Assembly: GCA_025331435.1 (NCBI GenBank)
Contig: JAIWNI010000028.1
Coordinates: forward strand, 186,001 to 250,000
Reading direction: 5' to 3'
Length of the DNA: 64,000 bases
Origin: Choanephora cucurbitarum
Lineage: Eukaryota > Mucoromycota > Mucoromycetes > Mucorales > Choanephoraceae
Under the pieces are notes generated by a model. It searched no databases, was not told the DNA's origin, and saw only the letters and a list, made by a program, of their open reading frames with translations. This document shows, in pieces, positions 10,953-22,164 of this stretch. The position numbers were made by a program, and so were the translations under genes. Each line of letters starts with the position of its first letter. Position 1 is the first letter of the stretch.

Positions 10953-13276
10953 TTAAGCAGATGGATTGTGGCGACGTCTAAGAAATTCCAAAACAGCTCC
11001 AGTGCCTTGGTCAACAATTGCAGGACGTGGCACCCTAAACCTATAGAAGAGTTGGCATGTATGTTTTACAAGCCTTTGTTCTTTTTTTTTTGACTTACCT
11101 GTTGCCAAAGACAATCAATTCTCTCAACGAACTAAGAGTAGACAACCCAGATGGCAATGCGCTTATGTCGTTATTACTTAAATCAATAACTTCTAGTTTT
11201 GGACCAAATGGCTTCTCAGTCAAGTTGTCTAACTTGTTAGAACTTGCTGAAAAAACACGTAATGAAGGCAGTGCATCAGCCATGTCATCAGATAAAGTGG
11301 TGAGCGCATTGTGATTCAAAGAAAGCTCTTCTAGCTTAGGAAAGGAAACATGATGGCTGCATTCAAGTGTTTTGATGCGATTGTTGTTTAGTTTAAGTGT
11401 CTTGAGCTGATGGAAAACGACGCCTTCAATAGAAAGTGAAAAATTAGAGAGGCGATTATGATCCAAAACAAGATTGACAATGAAATCCGATAGTCCGCAT
11501 AATGAATGAGGGAATAAAGTGAGTTCGTTGTGATCAAGCAAAATAGTGCCTGGTATATCGTGTTGAAATTGAAGCTCTTGCTTAGGCAATTCAGTCAACT
11601 TTCTATTTGACAAGTCAAGGCGCTGAGTCAAATTCACTTTGTACTCTAGTTGCTGACTCAATATTTCCGATGCATCATGGTGAGCAGCAATCGAAGTATC
11701 TTGTGGTTGCTGATCCTCCTGTTCTTGCAACTGCTGCTGATGGTAATTGCTCTTTAGTGATTCAATCAGCTGTATGGGCGACATGGATGTGAAAGAGCGC
11801 ATTGGGTTTCCTTCGCAGTAGATTATTTTAAGCTGATCTAATTTACCCAATTCATAAGACAATGTACGCAACTGATTACCCCGGACATCTAAACGAACAA
11901 GTTGGGTAAGCTCCATAACTGAGTTGGGTATATCCTTGAGCTGGTTTGACGATATATCTAATGTCTGCAATTGAGGAGTATAAATCAATGTAGCAAGTCC
12001 AGCTTCACTGAGCTTATTTGTTGACAAAATCAGCTCTACTAGTTTGGGCAAAACCATCTCTGTTGAATCCCTTTCAACCAAACTCAAAATTGAGTTGTTG
12101 CTTGCATTCAGTCGAACTAGCGAGTTTAAGGTAACTGTGGCTTGACCATGGTCAACGGCTGCTTGTTTAGGCAAAAGCATTAGATTGAAATATTATATAC
12201 ATATAATTTGTGATTACCTGGAAACAGGTACATCAGTCTATTCTGACTAACATTGAGTTCTTGTAGTCGCATCCAATTTCTGAAAGCACGCGGTAATTCC
12301 TCCAGTTCATTATGGCTAAGGTTTAGTTTGATCAAATTAGAGTCACCTGTGAAGTCAATACTGCTTATGTTGTTATAACTCATATCCAAGACTTCGATTG
12401 TATCAGATCTCACAGTGATAGCTCCCTTCAGCTGGTTGTGCGACAAATCGAGTTCTCTAAGCTGTTTCAGCTCTGAAAGAACAGTAGGCATACTTTCAAA
12501 CGAATTGTAAGGAAGAAAGACACTCGTCAGATTTTGAAGCAAACAAAGATTACTTGGCAGATACTTTAGTTTGTTGTCTCGCAACTGTATGGAAACAATT
12601 AGTACAAACTTTTTTGTTTCTTTCTTGTTTCTTGCCTTACATCAAGCTTTTTCAACGCACCAAATTCTTCACCAAGTCTTGTATCCACCTCTGTGAGATT
12701 ATTGTCACCAGCAATAAATTGTGTTAATTCAACATCGTCATACCATGCGTCTCCTGAGGATGAGAAATCGATGACAATTGATTTTGGGTCCACATGGTAC
12801 CTGAGAGCAGTATTAGCTGGAATTGTTGAAAGGCACTATTGATGACATAGTTACATATTCAAAACTTCGTCGGGTATTTGTGCCAAGCCCCGACTAGAGA
12901 TGTCTAATTTGCCTAAGGATTTCGCTTGCTTTATTATCACTTGAATGCTTCGCGTATTCATTCTAGGTTTGTCATCTTGAACCTCTCCTCCTCCATAACG
13001 CTCTGCGCCAGTCATGAAGTTTCCTTTCTTTTGCTTTGGTTCCTCTTCTATCTTTTCTATCTTTGTGCCCATCCTTGCCCTCTGCTGCGCCATAAATGCT
13101 TTGACACCATCACTTGCACCTACGGTGTTTTTTGTACGTAACGTAGAGGGCTTAGGCTCTGTTTTAACAGGCTTACTTTGAGTTGTCACTGGCACTGCAT
13201 CTTGTTGTTTTTGAAGTCGAAGCATAGAGGCTTTTGTTGGCCTCGGCTGAATGGGCTTTCTGGTATTGCTTGACAT
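10953..13276 (-). CDS. LRRC40-like leucine-rich repeat protein
   Basis: Five exons (13276-12855, 12800-12641, 12584-12218, 12161-11099, 11040-10953) give 699 aa. After a basic, low-complexity N-terminus of about 110 residues come about 20 leucine-rich repeats of the LxxLxLxxNxL type, e.g. 'LRELDLSHNQL', 'LIKLNLSHNELEELP', 'LQTLDISSNQLKDIP', 'LVRLDVRGNQL'. A Gln-rich loop (QQQLQEQEDQQPQ) interrupts the array. The short last exon, ending in VLEFLRRRHNPSA, matches the LRRC40/plant PIRL-type C-terminal helix 'AVLxYLRxR', which supports LRRC40 over other LRR families. No signal peptide or membrane span is present, so it is cytoplasmic or nuclear. Its function in fungi is not known to me. Convergent with the aminopeptidase gene. 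Confidence 0.8.
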
Positions 13277-13974
13277 AATAAGAAGCTAGTGTTGTTACTC
13301 TAAAAAGGAAAAAAAAAAGAGTGAAAGACCACTTGCGGGTACCTAAATTATCATGCATTGGTAGTTTAATTTCAGACGCATTGGTTTTTTTACAACCTTT
13401 GTAAAACGAATGATATTTATCTATTACATTATAAGCATTATATTACTCATGATTAGGATGCTTTCGATTTATGATCACTCTATGAAGTGTTCAACAATTC
13501 TAAATCAGATCTTTCTCTAAGAATATTAAATACAGCAAAAAAGGGATATGCATTAAAGTAGTGTATCTTCTTTTTTTTGGCGCTTATTCTTTTCATTATT
13601 GTTATAGGTGCATCTTTCAGTCATCAAGTAGTTTTCCTGTTTGAAGATGAACAGTCGTCGGATGTATTTAAAGGAAAATGCATGCTGCATTTTGGAAACA
13701 GGTTTTCTGTTGCTTATTCTTTCCTCTAGTCTGTCATCATACTACAACTCTATTATAATTACTCCTGCATCATAATCAACTGAATCATTACAGATATTAT
13801 GAGCAATAAGCGTCTCTCGGGGAATTATATATCTTTTTCTCCCTTTTCTCTTTGTATGAATTGGTTGAGGTCAGTCGGTAATTTATGATTTATTGTCTGC
13901 GATAAAATGAAATTGAAGAGGATAAGGTCAGCGAAAATTGTATACTGGAAGGTGACTTTTTTTTCCTGTATTGT
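13277..13974. other. Intergenic spacer
   Basis: About 700 bp between the LRR gene start and the pseudouridine synthase stop. A/T-rich with T-runs; no gene recognised. Confidence 0.45.
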
Positions 13975-14964
13975 TTAATTTGTGATTGCTATCATTCTAT
14001 CAAGGCAAGTATCAAGTGTAAAAGAATCATCAAGTAATAAAGTATCGTCTATCACAAACTGCCCTTGTCGAGTTCTTTCGAGTTCTGTCATATGCCCTCG
14101 AGTTCCCATAGCTATAGCTAGATCATTAACTAAGCTTCTCATATAAGTGCCCCCACCACAGACAACACGCAAAACACAAGTATGACGAACAGGATCATAA
14201 TCGGCTAGATCTAGTTGGTCTATTCGAACAGTTCTTGGTGCGATAGGTTCTGGCAACTCTAAATTGTTCCTGGCATAATCGTATAATCTCTTGCCTTTCA
14301 TTTTAAGAGCAGAATGTCTACATATCACAGTGTGAGCTTGACAAAAGACGCAAAAAGATCGCTTACTCACATAGGAGGAACTTGGGTAATTTGGCCTCGA
14401 AACAAAGGTAACGTCTGCTCTAAAAGATGTTGAGTCAAATGATCTGTTTTGCCCAGTTCGATTATCTTTCCTTCTGCATCATATGTATCTGTGCTCTGTC
14501 CAAATTGGCTGGTAACCATGTACTCCTAATTTTCCATTTAGTATTTTGAATCAAGTATTTGTTTTTGCTTTCTCATGCGCAACCTTTGAGCCCTGAAGAA
14601 ACTGATCCATTTGTTTACAACCTTTTCCAACTCCTAGTACTGTTCTCTTTTAGTCATTTTAACGTCTGTCTTTATTTTTTTTTGACTTACCTAGTACTCC
14701 TTTTGCCATAGGATCCTATTAATAGAATTGATTAAGTTAGAAGACAAGACTATAAAACTTCCTCCAATACGAGATTACCAAAGTACCTCCATGGCCAACT
14801 TTAAGTTGGTCTTTTCGTTTCAACTTGTGTAGATCTACTTTAGACTGATTGATCCAAAGATCGTTTGACAATCTGTCTTTTACGACATCGACAGCTTTTC
14901 TAGAAGTCCAACCTTTTGGTTTATAGACTGGCAAAACTCCGTTAAGAGCATATCGAAGTGACAT
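13975..14964 (-). CDS. PUS4: tRNA pseudouridine synthase, TruB/Pus4 family
   Basis: Five exons (14964-14779, 14715-14691, 14633-14584, 14525-14371, 14317-13975) give 252 aa. TruB-family enzymes make pseudouridine 55 in the T-loop of tRNA. Signatures in order: 'GVLPVYKPKGWTS' (motif I), 'KVGHGGTL|DPMAKGVL' with the catalytic Asp as first codon of the 25-nt exon 2, 'GSKEYMVT', 'GQITQVPPIHSALKMKGKRLYDYAR', and 'CGGGTYMRSLVNDLA'. The start is the ATG at 14964; an upstream TTG-led extension is not used. The third intron has a weak GTTGCG donor, chosen because reading through meets a stop and because it restores K-E-Y. The protein is shorter than yeast Pus4 and closer to bacterial TruB. A mitochondrial targeting peptide is not evident. 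Confidence 0.82.
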
Positions 14965-15023
14965 ATTTTGTATATTAAAGGCAGACAAAGAGAGAGAGGA
15001 AGTGGAGCTGTTTATTAATCATC

Positions 15024-16170
15024 TTAGGCTTTTTTTCTTAAAAAGGAAGAGGTTCTTCTTTCAACCTCAGATACCGACATGTCTTGTTCTGAGGCCAATT
15101 GACGTTTCAAAAGATCCTCGCCTACTTGTGTATGCTGTTGATCGAGAAGTTCGGAATTAGACATGACTTGGCGAAATTTATCTGCAATCATCATAGCATC
15201 TGGTGCACTTAATATAGACTTTTCTTTTTGTTGTTGCTGCTCCTGCCGCTCTCGTTGTTTCTTGTGTTTCTGCATATTCTTGTAAAGCCAAACAATAACA
15301 CAAGTTGCTATAATAACCAAAAAGGAACTAACCATCACAATCACGATGATCCATTGGTGAGCAAATCTATCTCTGTTGATAATGATAGGGGTGGGCGGTG
15401 ACTCTATCAGGGCAGGTAAGAAGGAGTTTCTATTTTTTTTTCTTGAAGGATGTGATTTACAAACTTACGCACAACTTGCAGCTCTACATAAGCTGTAGTA
15501 GTAAGATTGAGTTCGTTCGATGTTGGATCTAATTTTCGGTCGCGACCTAATAGAAACGCATAGACAGTCCATGTCAGATTGCCTGAATCTTTAGCTAGAG
15601 GAGTAGGAAACCAATCGTCAGTGACTTGTACGGTGAATGAGTTGTTTGTGTTCGTTAAATTAAACCATGATTTAATAGTACGCCTTCGCTGGTCTGCTTG
15701 CCGTGATATAGTCAGTATATGGATATCAAAAGTCGAAGGTTGAGTCTAAGTTACTAAGATCATCAGTTTACTATTATTCCTTTTTCTTTTAGTTTCGTCA
15801 ACAAGCAGTTGTCTCTTTCCATTAGAAATGAATTTGCTGCTATGTTTTTATAAAAAGACCTACATACAATATTCGAAAATAAGACGAAACTTTTATATGT
15901 ATATTTAGCCAGAGCATAAAACTATGATGGAAAGCAATTTTCGACTCACTTTTGGTTCCAAATGAATTGATAAAAATTATGCTGGTACCATGTTTCGTTA
16001 AATTTAGGAGAACAAAAAGCGAGCTGATTGTCGCATACTAACAAATGTTAAAGATGATGGCTATTAAAAAAGACATCCGGTGTGTATTGAAACTCACCTT
16101 CTCTTTTTATTAGATCAGCGCTTGTATAAGAGAATGAAAGTATTAGAAGTAGGGTAATAAACTTATACAT
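15024..16170 (-). CDS. Putative single-pass membrane protein, signal peptide and cytosolic coiled tail
   Basis: Family not recognised. Exon 1 (16170-16098) encodes a clear signal peptide, MYKFITLLLILSFSYTSA. Middle exons (beginning near 16034 and near 15755, possibly also 15867-15776) encode an ectodomain with a Cys near the start, N-x-T/S sites and the stretch 'SFTVQVTDDWFPTP', which may be Ig/beta-sandwich-like. The last exon (15403-15024) has one membrane helix (WIIVIVMVSSFLVIIATCVI) followed by a Gln/Lys/Glu-rich cytosolic tail of about 85 residues. The ends are firm. The middle is not: joining the two ectodomain segments requires either an unusually short intron of about 26 nt or a missed exon. 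It ends 60 bp before the pseudouridine synthase start on the same strand. It may be a cell-wall sensor, but that is speculation. Confidence 0.6.
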
Positions 16171-16227
16171 CTACAAAATAAACAATAAGAAAAAAGAAAT
16201 ACAGAAACAAAAGATGACATTAGGCGG

Positions 16228-16240
16228 TCATATATATATG
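16228..16240 (-). promoter_or_regulatory. Possible TATA box of the membrane-protein gene
   Basis: A TATATATATG-type tract lies about 60-70 bp upstream of the ATG at 16170 on the minus strand. Position and sequence suit a core promoter, but the region is A/T-rich. Confidence 0.3.
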
Positions 16241-17630
16241 GATCTAGACATGCTTTTGTGTGTATGTTTGGGGCTACGTAGATGCTGCATGTACATACAT
16301 ATACAAACGATAGTCAGGTTAAGGGGAGAGGTTGGTGGAGTAAGGTTTACTACAGTTCAGATCTTCTTTTGATTGGGAATGACAAAAAAGGAATTAAGCT
16401 CTTTGATTGACATCAACTTACCTAACCAAAAAAAAACGACTCCTTTCAAACCGAAGCATATCAGCCTTTTGCTCTGAATTGCCTAGTACATCTACGTTTA
16501 GATAGCATATAAAAAAAACACGATTGATGTGATGAAAGGTACTTTAGTTAAGACCTTCAAAAAAACAAGCTAAAGCTTATTAGATAGGCAATTAAGAAAG
16601 GCTTTATAGAACTTGTAATTTCGAACTACAGAAGAAGCAGGGAGAGGGATGTGTAAGCCAGAAAAATCCTGTGTAGCAAAACAAAAAAAGAGGTGTGAAA
16701 ACAATCTATATTTCTCTCTTTGCCTCTCTATACACACGAAAACAGGCTGCAATAGTCGCTTGATTCAAAAGTACAATTTCAAAACCTGAGACTTATTCCC
16801 AGTATTAACACCAATATACTCTTATTTCATTTAAGAGTGTACTCCGAAATCAGATACTCTTATATAAAGTGGATAATTCTCAAAAGTTTATATATGAAGA
16901 AGTTTTCTTGAATATTTTCAGATTAAAATATCGACTTAAACTCCTCAACGCGTGTTCTTTCGATCCTTTCAATTGTAAGACATAGATGCTTTTAAGACAT
17001 ATTAATAATGTTAATAATGGAAAAAGGTAGTTTGCATTAGCCTTAGACGGATCTTTTGAGTACAATTAGGTAACAATGACTATCTTGACAATGAATCAGG
17101 CAATCTGATTTAAGAGTATGCTCAATATAAGAATGAACCTCAAGAATATTGACACTCTTAAATCAAACAAGTACTGTATAAAGTCATTCTGTCGTCAACT
17201 TTTCTTTCTTTTTCTCTGCAAAATTAATTTATTATACGTCAACAAAAATAGCCACACACCGCTGAAAGTTGGAGTGTGGATGAACTAAATCAAAAAGAAA
17301 AGGAGATAGAGAGAATAAGAGAAGAATAGAAAAAGAGAAAAGGAGCAGATAAGAAAAACAAACTAAGAGAATATAAACAGTATGCACTGTCGACTAATTA
17401 AATTGAAATTGATAGTATCGTGCGATAAATAATTGCGAATCGTGGACGCCAGAAGGCAGTCCACATGGACCAGTAGTTGCTAGAAGTATCTTTAAAGAGC
17501 TATTGAGCGTCTGTGATATACCTCGAAGAGTACGAGCACGGACGACTTCGAGAGAGTTGAAGTAACGGAGAGGATAGAAGTATGCAAAACTCGTTCTAAA
17601 TTAAAAGGTTCTGAAGATCCTTTGATGGAG
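16241..17630. other. Intergenic, repeat-containing
   Basis: No gene recognised. Two fragments of the TACAGTAGTCGC-type repeat lie at about 16805-16865 and 17097-17171. A purine-rich (GAGA/AAAG) tract covers about 17285-17370. Minus-strand frames at 16570-17065 have no conserved content. Confidence 0.5.
17097..17171. repeat. TACAGTAGTCGC-family MITE, copy in reverse
   Basis: Contains 'TTTAAGAGTATGCTCAATA' and ends '...CTCTTAAATCAAACAAGTACTGTA'. These are the same paired blocks seen near 1.0, 29.6 and 38.6 kb. A partial sister copy lies at about 16805-16865. Confidence 0.5.
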
Positions 17631-17639
17631 GGAGCGCCT

Positions 17640-18620
17640 CCCAAAAAAGAAAGAGCTATCGAGTACAACATTTATACTGCTGAGGATCGTTGAAGGTGTT
17701 TTTATTTATGTCAGAAAAGCTTATGAAACCAAGATAGATAGCTAAAGTCGCGAATGCAAACTGTGATACTGCACGCAAATGGAAGCAGATATATGAAAGC
17801 GATTCAGAGAAGAATGCTCTATAAAAAAAGAACTTTCTTTAGCTTATATTGAAGATGCAATAGATGACTTGACCACAGACTTTGCTTGACCAAAAATTAG
17901 AAAGTCGAGAGTCACAGGGTTTACGAAAGAAGCATGCAATCTTAGCATCAAGACTGTAAGTTGTTGTCCTGTTGCAGAAAGCAGTGAAAAGACTATGCAG
18001 GAACACGCTATATGGGTTGAAAAATGGGTCAATGACAGCATAAATTATTTTAGAGAATTGCATTTTTATTGATAAATCTGGCTTTGATGTCGAAGTTGGT
18101 TAGCTTGTGATTCACCAGCAATTGTTGCAGCTCCTTCAGCAAGTGCCGTATCAGACACAATTATTGGCACAATCTCTGCCTTTTGTGTCATGAATATAAA
18201 TTTAAGGGAAGCAGGTGATAACAAGAGAAGGGAAGTTGTGGGTGCCACCGAAAGAAAATTACTTGATGACAGGATATCTGTTCCTAAAAGAACTATTTCA
18301 GGCTAACACCTCGCTTCTATTAACGATACCAGGATATTATGGATGTGTTTCTTGAGATGAGAGAGAGTTTTTAATCGTTATGAATACCGCACCATTACAC
18401 GTCTCAGACTCAATTGATCTTATTATCGAAAAAAAAAATAGGTTATGAACCTATCTACCTTTCACCAAATTCTCCTAAACTGAATCAGGTTTAATAGTCC
18501 GTGACTAGTTTGAAGGGAAAAGTCAAACGAAGCAAATTCACGAATACGAATAGTCTCACCTCCAAATCACAGAAGCTAGTGAAACATACCTGCGGAACAT
18601 CTCCATAGCTTCGCTCAACA
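17640..18620 (+). pseudogene. Degenerate Tc1-like DDE transposase
   Basis: All three forward frames carry pieces of one transposase in the right order. N-terminal helix-turn-helix part: 'IAKVANANCDTARKWKQIYE'. Middle: 'RVTGFTKEACNLSIKTVS'. First catalytic block: 'CIFIDKSGFD'. Then 'SDTIIGTISAF', then the second block 'FLIVMNTAPLHVSDSID', then 'YLSPNSPKLN' and 'KGKVKRSKFT'. Stops and frameshifts are scattered throughout, and the second catalytic Asp (VMD in live elements) is changed to Asn. The element is dead. Terminal repeats were not found. Confidence 0.75.
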
Positions 18621-19121
18621 TTCAGTTAATCAACTTGAGAATTGCTTGAGCAAACTCTTAATATAATCCTGCCTTGTTCTACTTTTGAAATGTGATCAAG
18701 TAATTTATTGAAAAAGTAGAATATAATTCTTGACCAATTAATTTCGAGAGAATGCCCAATTGATGGTTGAACGACTGATGTATTTGAAAGCTTCTCCTCC
18801 CCTCTTTTTTTCCTATTACCAACACATTTTCAATTATAACTAATATTGGATAACTTCTCATCAGTTTTTCTAGTCTATAGATCGATTAATAATACTATTA
18901 TCAAACTAGTCAGAAGCCAGTTGGTTTATTAATCTGTTGAGACATTTGTACTACTCGAAGTTAGAATACTATTTTTGTCTTAATTTGATTATTTGCTCTT
19001 GCTGATTGTTCTCTCTTTCTTTTCCTTTCTTTTCCTTCTCTCTCTCCGCACTACCTCCTTCTTTATCTTTCTTTCTCCTTGTCTTTATTGAAATCTGTAG
19101 TTACCAACTAGACAACAAATT
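18621..19121. other. Intergenic with pyrimidine-rich promoter tract
   Basis: No gene. The last 120 bp (about 19005-19090) are almost purely C/T, a feature also seen upstream of the septin and zinc-finger genes, and are probably the core promoter/leader of the downstream coiled-coil gene. Confidence 0.5.
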
Positions 19122-21807
19122 ATGTCAAACTTCTATTTCATTAATCAATCAAACGCGTCTTCACTTAATGATTCTCCTTCACCTGAGCTTCAGTCAGTGT
19201 CTTATCCAACACTTGGATTAAAAGAAGCAGATGACAGTCAGTCTACAGGTCGAATTAACGTTTACTACCAAGAAACTGGTAGTACACCACCTGGAGGTGC
19301 TGTATACAATGCTCCTGGCAATCAAGTAGGGTTTAGCAGTTTGTCTTTTTCCAAGATAAAACAGCAAATCTCTTTCAATAATTTTAATCAACAAAGAAAG
19401 AAAAAAAACGATCCTAACTATTTCAACAATCTTACGTCCGATTTAGATGACATAGGGCAACAGAAAAAGCCAAAGCAATCTAAACAAAGATCAAGCGAGC
19501 ACATCAGAAGTTCTCTATATACATCACTTGATCAATTGCCTCGCAAATCAAGCTCGCATGACCAGTCTTCCTTTAAAGGGAAAAAGCCTCTTCGATTTTC
19601 TAATTCATTTATCGTCGAAGATATATTTGATGTAGGTAATTTTGTCTGACAAGCTAATTTGAGTATTCAAAGTTACTTCTTTTCTCAAAATAATTAAGGA
19701 ATTATCCATCAGCTCTTCTGTAGAAACAAAAAAGACTCAGAACAGAGCGTTATCCAGATCAGCCTTCTCTTTTATCAATGAACCTTCCAATTCGTCCAAA
19801 TCATCTGAAACACTCTTAGAAACGTCTAACTCTGTTAATCTATTTGGTAAATTGAAACTTTTCACTCTAGCAGCAAACTATTCTGATTTTTCTTAGCTTT
19901 TGAAGGTGAATCAACAACAAAATCTATCATCAAGCCTGATAATGAGGTCAGATTAATAAAGGCAAATACGAAATGGCAACGCTGTATCAAAGAAAAACAG
20001 CAGGAAATGAAAGCTATAAAAGACTTTTATGACCATCAAAAGCGAGTAAATGATGAGATCAACCAGGTACAAAGAGAGTAAACCCCGCACATGCGCAGAG
20101 TTAGAGGATGAGCCTATCAAGCTTACTTTGAAGATTTGTTTAATTCTAGCTAACGTTTTGCGCACAAGAGTTGCAGGCAAAGAAGGACGGTGTATTCATG
20201 AAAGAAGATTATATCCAACTAAAAACTTTATCTGATCAACAACGCGCTATATGTGAGAAAATCAAGATTTTACAGGACAAGATAATACCAGAGATCAACA
20301 AATCTGTCATCAGTGGATGGAAACGGCGACAAGAAGGCTTAGAACAAGAAAATATATGTTTAGAAGAAGTGCTCCGATGTCTTCAAGCAGTTAAACAAGA
20401 TAGAGAGCGACAGCATATTAAGTTTACAGCAGACATTCAAAGAAAGACTGAGGAAGAGATTCATTGTATGGAAGCCCGACAAATTGAGTTAGACAGTTTG
20501 AGAAGGTAGAAATGAACACATAATGCTTTTCTATGTTGATTTATTATAACTTTTCTATACTTGCATACAGCTCAATTGCTTTTGATCTAGATATGTGGAA
20601 GCAGAACGATGCTGATTTGACTGAAAAAATCGAAGAAGCAACGCACGTAGAAAAAGAGCAAAAGACTATTTTGGAGCAAAAATCACAAGAGTTAACAGTC
20701 TGTATTTGATGAGTTTATTTGTTTGTTTATGGTTTCTCAAACCCTCTTTCTATCCTATTTAGAACGAAATTGACCAATTGCGCTCTAGGCTCAAAGAATT
20801 GGAAAGTCAGCACCAAACTGTGACACATCAAGTTAGACAACTAGATCACGATATCAATATGAAACTTCAGCCTTTTGAACATGAGATACATGAGCAAGTA
20901 CAGGAACGATATGCAATTGATAAGCGCCAACAGGAAGTAGAAGAAAAAGCAGTAAATAAAGAAAAAAGAAGATCTGAATAACAACTCGAAAAGAAAGCTA
21001 AAACAACATAGTTGCTTTTAGAACAGGAAGAAAAAGAGCTAAAAGGCAGCATTAGTCATTATCAGCAAGAACAAGAGCGTAGTAAACAGGAAATTATACT
21101 GCTTCAAAACCAAATAGACGATAACCAGAAAAAGCATATGACTACAAAACAGACACAGGCTCATCTTACTACTCTTTTGTCTGATGTCATAATGAAGAAG
21201 ACAGAAGCTCTATTGCAACATCATGCCTTATCGAACAAGTAATGAAAAGCCAAACCATTTGACTTTGACTTATTTCTATATCACCTAGCTTATCCAATGC
21301 AATATCAGAGAAGATGCAGACCATCAAGAGCATTCAGTCTGATATTTACCAAGCAGAGCAGAATTCTATTCAATACGAAGACTCTGTCTATCATTTTAAG
21401 CAGCAGCTTAGTAGCCTCGAGAAAAGAAAAAAATTAGCTTTGGAGAACAACGAATTTGAAACAGCAGCCATTTTAGCTTCTCAAATAAGAGAGACAGATA
21501 TCGCATTAAGCAATTTAGTAACCACGCAAAAAGATACATCCAAAATAGCACTAGACCAAGCACAACTCATCAAAGAGAAGAACACTTTACAAGATATGCG
21601 ACATCAATTAGATTTGCTAAAAGCGTCATTCAGTAAATTATTGTATAAATACATAAATGTTCAAAAATTAACCTTTCTTTTTTACGAATAGAAGAAAAAC
21701 TGGAGGCTGATTTAGCAGATGCCAAATCGACATTGTTTACTGTGTTACAGTCCAATGAAGATGTTGAACTTGGTGCATTGATCCAATGTGAAATAGACTC
21801 AATTTGA
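19122..21807 (+). CDS. Coiled-coil protein with UVR motif
   Basis: Nine exons (19122-19631, 19699-19846, 19897-20066, 20171-20505, 20571-20697, 20763-20951, 21012-21238, 21289-21632, 21692-21807) give 721 aa. Residues 1-220 are Ser/Asn/Gln-rich and probably disordered. The remainder is a long Glu/Lys/Gln coiled coil, e.g. 'QLRSRLKELESQHQTVTHQ'. Near the C-terminus 'ALENNEFETAAILASQIRE' matches the UVR (UvrB/UvrC-type) helical hairpin, which mediates protein contacts in bacterial repair and in some eukaryotic coiled-coil proteins. Apparent in-frame stops at 20979 and 21009 lie inside a 60-nt intron (20952-21011), so the gene is not broken. No enzyme domain is present. The role is unknown; a scaffold or trafficking tether is possible. 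Confidence 0.75.
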
Positions 21808-22164
21808 TTAGCGCCGAAAATCTGAAAATTATGAGATTTTTTATTTGTTTATTTGTTTTGAAGTGCAAGAAATCAAAAAAGTTAAATCATAATAAAAAGC
21901 ATAAATAATATGAGTACGAAAATAGGCATAACAAAAACAAAAGGGCATAAGTAAGACTAAGTTCCATATAAATAAGGGGAGAGGGGGTGATGGTAATTTA
22001 AGAAAAATAGGACTATTGTTTGAAAAAAGTGAAAGAAAGAAGAAGAGGAATAAAAATAAAGGGACAGGAGGAATGATATTTTTTGGGAGTAACAAAAGAG
22101 GTAAAGCATATGTTTAGAAAGAAACAAGGTGAGATGTTGATATTTACATTTGTTAGAGGTGTGC
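21808..22164. other. Convergent 3' spacer
   Basis: The 3' ends of the coiled-coil gene and the zinc-finger gene face each other here. The sequence is A/G-rich on the plus strand. Minus-strand frames within it are low-complexity Leu/Phe/Ser and are not genes. Confidence 0.5.

Noticed and set aside
20952..21011. Two in-frame stops suggesting a broken coiled-coil gene
   Set aside because: The stops lie within a segment bounded by GTAAAT and ACATAG that splices in phase 0, so it is an intron.
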